Shown: positions 32,186 to 44,671 of the stretch, one piece after another
How the letters are laid out: each line of letters begins with the position of its first letter
Numbering within the stretch: position 1 is the stretch's first letter
Source of the DNA: Symbiodinium natans
Lineage: Eukaryota > Sar > Dinophyceae > Suessiales > Symbiodiniaceae
Direction of reading: 5' to 3'
Assembly: GCA_905221605.1 (NCBI GenBank)
Contig: CAJNDS010002358.1
Coordinates: 124,001-188,000, forward strand
DNA length: 64,000 bases
Position numbers and translations under genes: made by a program
The notes under the pieces: model-generated
What the model was told of the DNA's origin: nothing
What the model saw: only the letters and a program-made list of their open reading frames with translations
Databases searched by the model: none

Positions 32186-33762
32186 TAGGTACTGAGTAGC
32201 TGGCTTCTTGGCCCGTTCCTTCTTGTAGAGCATCCGATGGTACTCATCGCACGGATGGTCCCATACCTGCAACTTTGTCGGAATACATGGCACCCTATGA
32301 CAACAACAAGGGTGAGAGTGGGATTGAACAATGGCACCATATATGTTGACGACCACAATGCCAGAAAATGAGGCGGGAACGCTTTCGCCAGTCTCGAAAT
32401 TGAAGTAGAACACCTCATTCTCCTTGCACGATGTTGGCATTGCAGTTCATGCATGTGCATGCAAACTATACATACGGATCCTCACCTGTCTTTTTTGTGT
32501 ACAGCAGTCCCATAAGAACAACAACGACAAATCTCATACAGCTCGTGCGGTGTTTTGTTGCGGGGATAGCCTGGGACATAACGCTTGTTCATGACATCCA
32601 AGGCGCGCTGGTAGGCTGCTGGCTGACATGTTCGAGCTTTCAGAGACTCGACTGACACAAGTTCGAGATCCAAAGCACATAACACATACGTGGTCAGTTC
32701 TCTAACTTGTGGTGCCTTTTTGGGCCATTACCCCAAAAATATAGGGGGCCGCCTTGCAACAAGTATCCCCAAAGGACCCCTTCCTAGAGAAGTGACCACA
32801 TGACATACACACACACAGACAACAAATCCTCAACCAGCAGATGCTTTCACATTCAGAGTAAGTTGGCGACGTGACCAGATCAACAAGCAGGATGCAAGTC
32901 TGGAGCATCATCCAAGGGCTAACATAAACACTGCCTCGGAATCGCTTTGCAGACCTGTATGAGCCTGTATGTACATGTTTGTGTTGGCTTGATTTGAATT
33001 GGGCCGGCAAGAAAGAAGCATTCTTCTCGGCATTTCGCTCGCCTTCTGGAGGCGAAGGCATGGTCCAGCAGACCGTTTGGGTTTCCCGCTGAATCTTCTT
33101 TGTGCTACGCTGAGGAGGTTTGTAGAATTGTCCCATTCCCAGAGCAGCTTCACAACGAGCAGCACATGGTCGGACATGCTCACCGCCCGACGACACGCGC
33201 AAAGCTCGGAGAGCAAACAACCGAGAAGACCAAGAGATTGGGCGTGCTGGGGCAATGGTGATTGGGGGTGTGCTATGGTGTGTCACTGGCTCAGTGATGC
33301 GCACTGACTTACTGTGAACCTTGCGATCTCGTTATGACTGTCTAGGTTCCAGATGCCCTTTTCAGATCAGACAGACCTTATCCCCAACACATCCCAACAC
33401 GTCTCATTGTTTCGCAATATTCCGAATGCTGAAGCCACCCTTCTTGGGGCATGACGTCTCCGCCTGTAGTGCAGGGCTTCCAGGGAGGAGGCAAGGGAAC
33501 CTCCGCAAACACAACAGCCCATGCAATGCCTTGCGTGCGCGTGGACTCCTCGTGACTCACAAGCTCACAAGCCTTCAAGCCGGCTCTGGCAATCCACATC
33601 AAGTCCTTGTCGTTCTCGTCCATTCCAAGCCTGAGCTTGTTCAAGTGTGTTAAGGTACAGCCGCCGCTCAGCAAAACAAGTTGCATATGAAGAAGGCGTG
33701 AGATGCTTGGGACGCGGCCATTCGGAGTAGTCGAGGATCTCCTGCTCTGTTGGCTCGTATTC
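32186..33762 (-). CDS. CEP164-like WW-domain protein, N-terminal exons
   Basis: Five exons read the conserved N-terminal block of CEP164-type proteins: 33762-33698 (EYEPTEQEILDYSEWPRPK), 33630-33573 (LGMDENDKDLMWIARAGLK), 33500-33456 (VPLPPPWKPCTTGGD), 32422-32381 (ENEVFYFNFETGES) and 32266-32186 (VWDHPCDEYHRMLYKKERA). The WW domain (Trp in PPPWKP, FYFN, WDHP) is split by introns between FETGES and VWDHP. Donors are GC, GC, GT, GT and GT; acceptors are AG/G. CEP164 is a centriole distal-appendage protein needed for cilium docking; that role is inferred by family. The true start and everything downstream of the WW block are not located. The first intron phase works (AC plus G), but its exon may extend differently. 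Confidence 0.8.
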
Positions 33763-35407
33763 CTGGAGTGAGCAATGGCGAGCACCCCCCCCGTTGCTTT
33801 GAGCAGAAACTCATTGCCATGAGTGCCATTACCATTTTGACTCAACAGTCCGAGTCGACATGCTCCTCAAGCACCACAGACCTTGAAACAAATGAAATGT
33901 AGGCATCTGCCAACCGTGTGCTCCACAAAGGATACTACAAATAGCGGGATGTAGAGGGGATCTCTCACATCTGTGAATAGTACGGTTCAGGGCTCAGCCA
34001 TCCTTTGAAGTTGCAAGCTTTGCTTTAGCCAGTGCCGCCCACCTACAATTATTTTGCGACACCTCCTTTTCTGAACGGGGCCGCGTGGGGGACGTGCTCG
34101 GGGGCATGCACGGAGAGCATCCCAAAAAAGCGTGTTCCGGCGATATCCGATGGCATGCTCGTTGATTTGGGTCGACCCGGAGCAGCCTGACTCGCGAGCA
34201 CCTTTGGCGCGCACATGCGCGCACGGATCCCTGTGGGGTGCCCGTGAGGCCGTAAGGCGACGTTGCCCTTAAGACTTGGAAAGGGCGCTTGGCGCACCAC
34301 GGAGGCGCGCATCGTGAGCGTCAAGCGCTGGCCGCTGGCGTCCCGGATCCGGGGCGCGCCGGGCGAGGGCTCAAGGCCAGGAGCTGCCCAGAGACCCACA
34401 TCAGGAGCATCAGCAGTCCGGGCCTGATGCGGCTCACGTGCACTTTTTGGAGCCAGCGTTTTCCGACAACGCCACGCGCAAGCATCTCCGCTCAGTTTTT
34501 GGAGCCGCCCGGCAAGTGCAGCGTTTCCGCACACTTTTTGGGGAGCCAGCATTTTCCCGAGCGGAGCATTGGCATTTCCGCGCAGTTCTCCGAGCCTGGC
34601 TTTTTCAAGTCTTTCTTGGAGCCTAAACCCCTTCTACTGCCTGTGCTGTCCGCAGTCCCTTGCATAAGTTTCCATGCGGTTCTCGTCGCAACTCTGCCAA
34701 GTCTGCAGAGATGCGGATGCTCAGGTTTGACTTTCAGTGCTCGGACACTCTCGGCAGCCGGCCGACTTTCCATGGCCCGGGAATGCCCCCGTGCCTCTAA
34801 GGTGAGTCAGATCAAGGCTGCAAGCAAACCTCTTTGAAAGTAAGTCGCCCGCCTGAGTTTGTCCAGCCCGTTGCCACACGATAGAGCAGGATATCACACC
34901 ATTGAACCCTGAAAAGCTCAAAGCCTCATCATGCTTACTGAGGCCTGCGTACCCTTCCAATCTACCTGCTCCTCATGCATCTTGTATTGGTTTTACAATG
35001 TTTTACAAGGCTGCAGTGTGGTCTGGATCACCCCAAACATATTGGCACATCATTTGTTGCTGCATTCATGTGGCTCGCCTATCTAAGCTGTGAAACCTGA
35101 GCAAGCGGCAGGGCATGGCAGATCATGCGAGTCTTTAAGCGGTCATGGAAGCTCACTGACAATCAATGTCGCCATTTTACGGCAGGTGAACAAGTTGGGA
35201 GGGCTTGCGGCGTGAGTGTCTTTTGAACCAGGGCACTTAACCCACCACACCGCTTCCTCTTGGATTGAAGATGCAGTGTGCTCGAGCTCTCAAACTCCCT
35301 CAAGCAATGTTCGAACCTGACAGGGCCACGCTTGGACAAATCAGCACGATGCACCGGATCCTAAGTTGCATAGTTCGGGGTTGTTGTCTAAGTGCAGCTT
35401 TCCTGGA
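33763..35407. other. Intergenic, no gene recognised
   Basis: ORFs below 185 codons are open on both strands around 34,050-34,840. Composition is GC-rich, without motifs. Tandem repeats at 34,436-34,625 are listed separately. The first exon of the CEP164-like gene probably lies in the left part. Confidence 0.35.
34436..34625 (+). repeat. Imperfect tandem repeat, unit about 50-60 bp
   Basis: Three to four diverged units, each with TTTTTGGAGCC followed by a GC-rich segment containing TTTCCG and CGC. Similarity between units is visible by eye but low. Confidence 0.5.
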
Positions 35408-38400
35408 CTACTTGTTCCACAGCTTCTTCCCCTCTGGCGAGGTCAGGAGTGGGCCGTCGTCGCGGACAAAATGCTCTCTAAGTTGCTTACTTTAGTTGAA
35501 GACCATTCGGCGTTGTGCCACCAAGCCCTCGTCTGAACCCATCGTCTTGCCAAAAGGCAGTTTTAGCTAAGTCAAGTCAATGGCCAAGCACTGCAAACCA
35601 ACATGTAACTCCGGTCGAGCCCACCTGGTTCGGCGTGTGCGTGGCAATGCCGAGTGCTTCAATCCCGGTGTACAGCTCCTCGTACTCTGCAGCTATGAGT
35701 GCAGATACTCCTTTGCGGGCCTTTTCCCTCAAGGTCGCGTCGTCGATTCTCTCCAGCAGTCGGAGGGACAATGCTCCACCCAGCGTGAATAAGGAGTTGT
35801 AGAAGGAGCGCAGGGTCGTGGCAAGGGAGACGGGGTGCAACTCAGGAACCGAGTTGAGTGGTGTCTCCGGCAGTTTCTCGCGCAATGCCTTCAAACGCTC
35901 AGCAAGACCCACTTTGGACAGAACGGCTTTGGTCTGACCTTCGACTAGTCGGTTGAGCTGGTCGTCGAGGAAGAGTGTATACATTTCTTGTCGCTGATTG
36001 GTGAAGTCATGCTTCCGCAAGGGCATCTGCATGGCACACACGCAGTTGATGAGAAATACATGTCCATCTGCTGTGTCCATCATGGATGCAACTTGCTGGC
36101 AATGATTGAGTAAGGGGTCGAATGCGGCAGAAAGCACAGGCAAGAAATCGGCCTCACGCTCACCAGCTGGAACAGGAGCCAACTCATAAATGGACAGAAC
36201 TTCTTGCAACGTGTTTGAGGCCTCCAAGACGAAAGACGGAGCAGAAAGAGCTGCGACGTACACCCCAGCAACTCCCTGGCGAAGCTTTTGCGCCTGTGCT
36301 TCCCAAAGGTCCAGGAAGCTTTGGTACGTTCGGGCATGCAGATCCATACACGTAGAAACTAGCGCTGAGCCACTTCGACGAAGTTTGTCTTCAATCGTCT
36401 TCGCGTAGAACGAGAGCACTTGGGCCACTTTGTACATTGTAACAATCGCCACGTTGGTCTGCAAGGCCTGCTTCGTCTTGGCGACAAGTGTTGCAGCAAC
36501 GCCTTCCAATGCAATGTCAAGGATCTCGTCAATCCCAATGACGGTCCTAGGCTTAGCGCACGAGTATCATGATACTTCATCAGACATGGCGAATGAACTT
36601 GTGAAGTTAGTGACAGTTAGTGACAGTTAGTGGCTGCATCTCAGTCTGTTGCCAAGATACGAGCCCTCAACTGCATCTGAGTGCGTCTCTGAGCTGCCAG
36701 TCTTCGCCTGCCAACGTACTCTCAAAGGCAGGAAAACAACTACTTGACAGAATCTGCAGAGACATCACACCCTCAACTAGTGCAACTAGAGGACTGCTAC
36801 AGGGGAGCAGTCTCACCTTTTTGTGCGACCAATGCATGCCTCATATATTCTGTTCATTCCCTTCCGACCTCTGGCTCCATCAGGGCTGTGACGGCTTCGC
36901 TCTCTGTGGCAACCTGCAATTGATTCTTAGCAAGTCTTATCCAGACCGACGCTACAATGTGAAGGCCTCAGTAATCAGTGAGTGTAGCCACTTCGTGGCC
37001 AAGCGGTCTAAACATGGCACTGAGTTGCCCGGCATTTTCGTGGATCCATGCCAGCATGTCGCTCACGTAGCGAACTTGGTCACCAGCCTGAGCTGCTTGA
37101 CTGCAGCACTGGACTCACAATTCGCCCCTGTAGTCCGATGATTCCCATGATGAGTAGTGTGCTCAGCATAACGACTCTGAGCTCCTCACCTGAAGCTCGA
37201 TTGGCCGAGCCCCGCAGGATGCATCTCCCTGAGTCAGTGCCTCTGAGGGTGCGCAGATGACATGCAGCATGCCACATGAGACACGGGACGATCTGTTGCA
37301 CAACCACCTCCAAGAACCTGTGCTGGAGCGCCTGCTTCCTGCACAAGTAGCTGCAGCCCACACTTTGACACTGCCACTACTCAAACGCTTGCGTTACTTC
37401 AAGCAAACCGCAGACTTCAGCGTCCTGACTCGCGCAATGTCGCGCCAGCAATGGTTGAAATACACAGGTCGTTCCTTCAATAGCCTTTGTTGCCAAGAGT
37501 CAGCGTCAGCAGTTCATGACAGCCCAAACATGGACAGGAAGATCTGTTGTTCGGAACTCTTTTGGAGTGGCGTTAGGAGCCCCCTCGAGGCTGAAGCTGG
37601 GCGAAGCCATCGTCGCAAAAACCTCCTGTAAATACTGTTTGCAGCGGCTGTGGCACGTGTGTTGTTTGGCTTTTGTTGCTTGCCGCCGTCGGACCCTGCG
37701 CACATCTTTGCCCGTCGGACCCGGGCATGGATCTCCGCCGACACGCGACGCATTTGGCTGTTTTGCTTTACTTGCTGCTTCTGCAACACAACAGTCAAGC
37801 TGAGCAGTGCTGCGCTGCACGTTGAATGTTGGACGCGATGTGCCTCCAAAAAACTTCATGGCTCAAAGGCGAACAAACAATTCAATGAGGAAACCGCTCA
37901 GCTCAAGCTCAATTCCATGACAACAGTCACAGCCACAGCTTTTCAGGCTCCTGGCTAAACAAGGTTGAGTGGTGCACATCTATCCCGCCGAAAGTCCCTG
38001 CCATTCAAGCCCACCCTCTCCCGTGTGCTTGCAATGTTGAATTTTGCCTGCTCTGTTCCCTGCCTGAGCCATCCCTCAATCTTTGCCTGCTAGGTTGGCA
38101 CTACTTTATGCCCACTTCGCAGTTTGCAAGCTAAAAGGAGGTCCGCACTCCACAGGAAGGGCAGGACTTGGAGACGGCAGTTGCCCTCCCCCACCCAAGT
38201 TCCAGAGGTGACAGGATGACAAATCTAGCGAGAAGATTGAAAACCACCGCTTTCATGATCAAGACATGAAAAGGAGTATCCTGCAACTTCCTTCTGACTG
38301 AGGGTAGTTTTGCTGAGGACCTCGTCCAGACCAGCAACAGGCAGCCCCTGAAAGCCCAGCTGAGACATGGAATGTTCTCACATAGACCGGCGTGGGCATT

Positions 38401-40895
38401 GTGACACACACACACACACATGCTGCTTCCCGATGTTGCTTTGATGGGGTGTAGCCGCAACCTTCCAAACGAAGACATACGTTGTCACATGCCCCCAGCT
38501 TCTTGCTTAGTCCTGCTCGACTTGACTTGGGGACACCCTTGGGGACCTTATCCGGCACACATCCGGCATGGGAGTCCGGAGACCAAGGCTGAGATGCGAG
38601 CTTCAGCACCCGCTTTAATACGTTCCCAGCAGGCGTCTCCAGCTCCGCGGACCTAACCACACTTGTCGAGCACACTGGGGGGGGAAAAACCCAACCCTTG
38701 AATGGATCGGATTGCAATTCTGAAAGCCGGGCGTGCTCTTTGCCACGGCAGCATCTCTTGAGCCGCGGCACTGTTGTTGCACCTTGGGGGGGAGGGGGTG
38801 GGGGGCCATTCGAAGGACTTGCAAGGACTTGCGAATGCAAAGAACTGAAAAAGAAGATAAAAGCATCCGAGGCTCCCAAACAAACATTCGCTCGTAGGAA
38901 GCCTAGATCTTGCCAGGGGCGCAGCACGTGAGCACATGAGCAAGCCGAAACTGAAACTTCAAGTTTGCCTCCAACACCTCGGACGTCTCATGAAGAATAT
39001 CGACCTGCCAAATCTGTACATGCTGAGCCAACCTTCTAGAATTCCATTCCGTGTAAGAAGTGCAGTTTCCTCTGGGCATCAAGCTCCAGAAGTTTGTTGT
39101 CCACTAGTACTCAGCCTGAGCAGAGGTTGCCAGGGTGGCACAGAATTTCAGAGTCACTAGCAGCAGCTGAAGTTGTGATGAGTGCAGCGCATGTGGCGCG
39201 CATTGGCACGCACCTGCTTTCAACAAGCGCTGGCCATGAAGTTACACAGCAACGAAGCAGCTCCGACCTGCTCTAGCCTTTCAAATGCAGCAAAGAAGTC
39301 GTCGTCCAACGGTCGGTCTCCAGAACGCACAACTTGCGTGTCTGCCTGTCGAGCACATGCTGTATGAAGGGCCTAAGTAGCGTTGGTGATAATGTGGTCT
39401 TCAGGGGGGGCTGCTCGAATGATCCGGGATGTGTCGACTGAGCAGCAGGGACTGCAGTGCCGAACATCCAGGCTGAGAAGGGCACGTTTCTTTTTTCACA
39501 GAAGCTGCTGAACACGCTTCTTCTTACAAGGATTACCCGTACAGCTGCAAATCGCCTACTCCTAGAATCCTAGAAGAGTGGAGCAGCCCGTGACAAGCTG
39601 CGTGGAGTGCTGGAAGCCTTTGGAAGCCTGGGTTTTGCATGGATCTTGCGATGCCTTGTGGTCCTTCATGAAATTTGGAATTTGGCTTTGGAAAGCTGCA
39701 TGGACTTCAGCTTTGGCAGCTGACGACTTGAAAGCTTGCGTTGTGGAAGCACTGAAGGTCTGAAGGGTTGCAGATGCATTTTGGAGCACCATTTGTTCAA
39801 TTTCTTCGTACCGTGCTTACATTCTGGCACATGAGATAGTGCCATCTGCTAGCTTTCTTCTCCTTGCAGGACCACAAGAATCGTTCTCGCAGCACGCAAC
39901 ACAATTCAACACAACTTCTAGCACAGCGGTGACAGCTTCAGAGTTTTGTCAGCTTGATACTTTGGCACAGCTTACAAGCTTGGCCGAGGCGTTCTCTTGC
40001 AAAAAGAGCTGGACTTGGACAACACCACATGCCTACCTCCTATTTCTGTGCAAGAAAGTTGCAACGGCGAAAACAAGCAGCGAAAACCGGCCCCTCCTCT
40101 GACAAGCGAAACCGAGTCAGGAACTTGTCCAAAACCTGTCCAGATTGTGGGGGGGCTCCTTTGAGCACAGCGCAGTGCTGTGCAACTGTTGCCCAGCTGT
40201 CACTTAACAACTAACCAACCTGCTGCTTGAGTTCGATGGACATGGACTCCTCCAGCAGTCGCTAGTCGTAGCAATCGGGATGCCATGAACAGATATGAAA
40301 ATGTACACCTGTCCTTGCGCAATGCCGCTGCCTTCTCCAGACTCGCCTCCAACTGTGGCTTTGCCAGCTAAGAAGCGTCAATATGATATATGCATATATG
40401 TCCGTGATGTGCCAAGGCTGACAGGTGTTGCAGTGCATGGTATTGCAGTGCATGTGCTTGTGTCCGCTTGTTCCTGCGTCTCGGAGCGGCTGGCTCTCAG
40501 TTGGTCGCTGGCACGCTGCACGGCCCCATCCTTGCATCGTGCGGGCATAATGAAACAGCGTTCCTGTCTCCTCTTCCCTGATAGCTGCGCGACAGCTGTG
40601 AGCCGAGCCAGCCGATCGACCAAACGTTCCAATCCCACCAGTTGGCTCTCCAGAGCTCCGAATGCGTGCACAAACTCCTCCAAAAAATGATGCGACAAAA
40701 CGGATGACACATTTGGGGACGGGTTTGCGAGACAGTCCTTGTGCAGACAGAGGTTCTCACCCTCGATGGAGGATCGTAAGTTCCTCCCGTCATCACATGC
40801 TTCACACTGCTTGGCCCTTCATGCCCGATCGCCTCCGGTTGTGGACAGTATTCTCGCTGAAGAATCCAGACAAACATTTCAGTGCGTCTCTTGAC
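35408..40895 (-). CDS. COG6: Conserved oligomeric Golgi complex subunit 6 (COG6)
   Basis: COG6 is a subunit of the COG tether for retrograde intra-Golgi traffic. Exons recognised by family motifs: 40895-40833 (ALKCLSGFFSENTVHNRR); 40783-40761 (NLRSSIE, joined by a GC-AG intron); 40677-40594 (EFVHAFGALESQLVGLERL); 40367-40309 (AKPQLEASLEKAAALRK); 40261-40220; 40135-40088 (VLDKFLTRFRLSEEGP); 39345-39268 (GDRPLDDDFFAAFERLEQ); from 39213 (VRANARHM...THHNFS); from 37484 (LLKERPVYFNHCWRDIARVR); 37242-37190 (ALTQGDASCGARPIELQ); 37087-36992 (GDQVRYVSDMLAWIHENAG); a long exon 36551-35625 of 309 codons (including PAGEREADFLPVLSAAFDPL and ending HTPNQ); and 35485-35408 with the TAG stop. Missing or unsure: the first exon with the ATG, one piece near 40,700, the segment between 39,160 and 37,490, and two joins. 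Family identity is strong. Confidence 0.88.
39346..40087 (-). other. COG6 intron containing an ORF
   Basis: A 742-bp intron between two COG6 exons. It holds a minus-strand ORF (39,562-39,792) reading LQNASATLQTFSASTTQAFK and similar helical residues. It is out of place in COG6 and I treat it as non-coding, or at most a fragment of an unrelated sequence. Confidence 0.4.
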
Positions 40896-42154
40896 CTGCC
40901 CATTCACCACCAACACAGAAATCTGAGGGCAACTTACAGCAACTTGGTGATTTGATACCAGGCAGGGGGCTGTTGAGAGTCAATCCTCAATGTCAGTGCC
41001 TCGTTTGCAACGCAAGGTAAGATTCAACGATGCCAGTCAAGAATCCACAAGAGCCAAAGCACCGCGCCTTCTGAATCTTCTTGGTCAAGTGTCCACCTAA
41101 CACAGAACCGATTCCAGCTCTAGCAGTTCAGTAGAGCTGCTCCGACTTAGACTTAGACTACAGCTTCGAGATTTTCAGCAAGCAGCGCTTATGTCTCATG
41201 GAATGCCATGTCAGTGGCCCGGGCTGGCCGAGCTAGCGCCGGCTGGAGCAGCTTGGGAAGCCTTTGCCACCCCACGGAAAGGAGCCCCCATGAGCCCCCC
41301 TGACTACCGAGAACTGTATGCCCCAACAGCACTCCCCCCATGACCATGGCAGCAGTGAATCTGTGTGCTCAGTGCCTGAGCGGCATCAGAGGATGGCAGC
41401 CCGTCATGGCCAGCGCTCATGAGCGAATGGCTGGCAATGCCTGATCAGGCTTCCGTAGGCCTTCGAGGCCACAAGGTTTGCATAATTTTGTTGCACAAGC
41501 TGCGACCATCTGCAATGTCCGTCCGGTCCACTCACCGGGACAATGTTGTGTGCAATCTTGTGTATTGATGTGTACCGGTAGGTGCAATCACTGTGCAACT
41601 TGGTCTGTAAACTTGAAGTGCCTCTTGCAAGGGCATCTTTAAGCTGACAGGTTTGGCAGATGGTTGGCCTTTGCTGAGGGGATTGCTTGCTCTGCGTACA
41701 TCTATATTCGTGTAGATTTGTGCAGGTGCTGCTAGAGGCAGGCATCGGGTGCCCGGGAAGTGAGCAAGCGAACACTGCACACATCGATAAAAAGCGGGCC
41801 ATGGACCGAGCAACTTAGCGGAGGCTTCTTTCAGAGTGCATGCATGCGTGGGCTCATGCCCGAATCGCAGGTGAAACCTCTCTCGCCCTGTTTGTAATGT
41901 TATGGCACTGAAGTTTGCGTATTTTTCCACTATCAGAGCACTCACTCGGTGAGAGCTCATTACTGTAAGATGCAAGATAGAAACCATTAGCCCGAACCAG
42001 TAGCTGCTCCAAGCTTGGCAGAGTTGCTCCACTCATTTGGCAGTGACAATCGGCAGACCCGCTGTTTTTCAGCAGGCCTCGGCACAGAACCATCGTGAGC
42101 CAGTAGAATCGGCTTCTCCATTGGAGTTAAAGAGCAACATCGGCCTCCAAACGC
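40896..42154. other. No gene resolved
   Basis: The first COG6 exon should lie at the left edge. A minus-strand helical stretch near 41,060-41,090 (HLTKKIQKAR) is a possible part. A minus-strand ORF at 41,854-42,093 (LPSLEQLLVRANGFYLASYS) looks protein-like but has no family match. Confidence 0.35.
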
Positions 42155-42300
42155 TTACTCCTCGGTCTCTATGGCCGGCAGGTTCTCCTCAATGAACCTG
42201 AGAAAAAATTAAAACAACTCTGGCATGAGCCTCCGGTTCGCATCCATTGAGGCAACAACTTCAGAATCTCTGGCGCTTTCAGGCCTTCGATTTGCATGAC
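42155..42300 (-). CDS. C-terminal exon(s) of an unrecognised gene
   Basis: The last exon (42197-42155), after TTTTTTCTCAG, reads FIEENLPAIETEE and stops at TAA. Immediately upstream, an open stretch (about 42,300-42,219) reads EVVASMDANRRLMPE in the frame that joins it through a GT...AG segment of only 21 nt, giving LMPEFIEENLP. The acidic C-terminus is plausible for a soluble protein. Family unknown. A second open frame over the upstream part (VMQIEGLKAPEILKLLPQW) competes, so the assignment of that exon is uncertain. Confidence 0.4.
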
Positions 42301-43430
42301 CTGTCGCAAGCGAAAGGTGGCAAGGTTGTGCATGTAAGTCCTCTGCATAGTCCTCTGCCAAACCGACGAAACACTTTCGAGGGCTTCCACATCATCCAAC
42401 AACAGGAGCAGGTACAAGCCTCTTCTCCACCTTTGTAGAACCTGAACGTTGTCTGAACCAAGCTCGGGCGCGCTCTCCGCTGCCCAATGTCACCACACGC
42501 ACACGCCAAGGTTCCTGAATAGGTAAGCTCCCGGCAAGAAGCGAGGCTTGCTAGTCTCTGGGAATCGCTCTTCATACTGCAAGGCAGGATGCGCTTCTCC
42601 ATTGCTTGCCACGATTTCTGCATGCAGGAATGAGTTGCCAACCATGACAACGCAATCATGTCAACTGGCACTAACTGAGAAGATGGGTGAAGAACTCTGC
42701 ATGTGGCCTCCGGCAACACATTCCGCTCAGCTTGCGTGATGGTGCATCGATCCTCCCACTAGGCATCGACTCTGGGAAACAGGACTAAGCAGCAAGAATA
42801 AGCCAGAGAACAGAGCCTGCACGATTTCAAGAGTCCCTTGGCGTAAAGTGGCCCTACTAGCCGCATGCCCGTGGCAGGGCCCACATTCAAGTTGCAGCAG
42901 CTAGTCCTCGAAGGCGTCCACGTTCAGCTTAGTAACGAGGGCGCTATAGCGTCATGCAGCAAACTTGCGTGATGTCGCATGACGCTCTTTCCGATGGTGG
43001 CCCATTCCTGGGCTGAGCATGCCTGAGCTCAGCACCTGAAGGTTCTTGAAGGTAGGAACCTGAGTGCAGAAAGTCGGCTAAGAACTGCTGAAACATGTCA
43101 AGCATGAAGCATGGCTGCGGCCTGTATCGTGCTATGGCCGTGGCTATAGATAAGCAAGGGCCACACCATGCTGTATACACCTCAAGAGAGTCGAAGTCAA
43201 CCGAGTTGCAGCTTCCATACGAAGCAGAAAGCCACATGAACAGCTGTAATGGTCCACACTGTCATCGCACACAAGCTTGGTCTGCAACATCTACAATATG
43301 GAGCTTCTTGCAGCCCTCCTGTGCGAGAGAACAAACAGAGCTACTGCTGAGCCATGGGCAAGATAAGCAACGCTACTCAAAAAGCACTCCGTCATGGCAA
43401 ATACACAGACTATGCGTCCATGCCAGTTCA
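42301..43430. other. No gene recognised
   Basis: Minus-strand ORFs up to 146 codons lack motifs. Upstream exons of the gene ending at 42,155 presumably lie here. Confidence 0.3.
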
Positions 43431-43682
43431 TCATCGAAGCAACTGAAACAATGCTGCCCACGTGGCCTTGGAAATTTGGGCCTTGAAGTCTTCAACGTCA
43501 AAACCGTCCTGACCCAATGCTAGCACGTGGGGACACCCACGTCTGCCATCTTTCACGACGTCGCATGACTGAATTTCTGGAAGCAAGGCCGCCTCGCCGA
43601 TCTTTCTGATGATTTCCTTCAGGGGCACATTTTCAGCTTTGAGCACTTCGCTGCACTTTGCTGCACTTCCAACGGGTGCCAC
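43431..43682 (-). CDS. Unrecognised 84-codon open end
   Basis: A minus-strand frame ending at TGA 43,431 has the composition of a folded protein: VPLKEIIRKIGEAALLPE, then DVVKDGRRGCPHVLALGQD, then DVEDFKAQISKATWAALF. The frame opens with TTC GTG GCA rather than a Met, so it is an internal-to-terminal exon or a retroposed fragment. No family recognised. GC content at third positions is high, as in the confirmed genes. Confidence 0.45.
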   Translation of the reverse strand: MAPVGSAAKCSEVLKAENVPLKEIIRKIGEAALLPEIQSCDVVKDGRRGCPHVLALGQDGFDVEDFKAQISKATWAALFQLLR

Positions 43683-44671
43683 GAACGTTGTGTGTCTTAT
43701 GCCTGTATTCTACTTTTGCAATAAGTGCTGTAACTTGACATGCTGTGCCTGCCTTCGGGGCCATCGCAGCCACGTGATGACCGCAGACCTTGGTTTAGTT
43801 TTCATCGGGCACACATCGGCGTATCCCTTGTTCAATGACAAGGCAACGTCGTACATTTGTGACCTTGCTTTTTGCACGTGGCAATTCAGTCTGGGTGCAA
43901 TGCACGACAACGTGGAGAATTTGCGTGCACGCCTTCTATGCTCAAAACCACCACTGCCACCAGGCTTCCGCGTTCGCATGCGCGAAAAACGGTGCGCACA
44001 GCGATGTTTTCGATACCTCTGAAGCTCGATTTCCAAAGCCCTGGCTTTTCCAACGTGTTTCCTCTTTTGATTTTTTCATTTTTGAAAAGTGCTTGCTCCC
44101 GTATGTCATCGAACGCACATGTTAGTTGCCATGCTTCGTGTCTTCGCAACAATCAAGAACAAGGGACCGTGATGAGTTAGGTAGATGTCACGGGCAATGC
44201 ACCACTGCTGGCGGGGATTGTGCAACCGCAGGACTTAGTCTGGCCTTCGTGTCTTCCAAGAACAAGCACAGGGGACTGTGAGGAGTTCGATTTCACGGGA
44301 CAGCACTACTCCGGATGCAAAAAGGGTTTAAGGTCTACCAAAGGACAGCGAAAGACGCACTCCCCAAGAAACCCAGAAACCGTCGGGGTTATAAAAAGTT
44401 ATAATCTGTGACGTTAGCTTAAACAACGTTGCAGGCTGTCAAGGCCACCGAGTCCCAATGGCTTTTCCCACGTGAATGCGATTCAAGCTAGGGCTGCAGC
44501 AGGAACTTGGAGCTCAATGCTTCGACTGGAACCCCCGTCTCGTTTGAACCACAATGAAAATCACAGACGGATGGCTTGCTTCATACAGCTCATACAGCTA
44601 CTTGCACTCCACTATAGACTCAGAAGAAACACCGATTCGGGCTCCCTGCTCTGTCTTTTACAGCCATGCAG
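43683..44671. other. No gene recognised
   Basis: Small ORFs on both strands only. The right end is the 3' flank of the ketopantoate reductase gene. Confidence 0.4.

Noticed and set aside
39562-39792. Minus-strand ORF reading LQNASATLQTFSASTTQAFK as a COG6 exon or separate gene
   Set aside because: It falls between two COG6 exons that already join in frame and matches no COG6 region.
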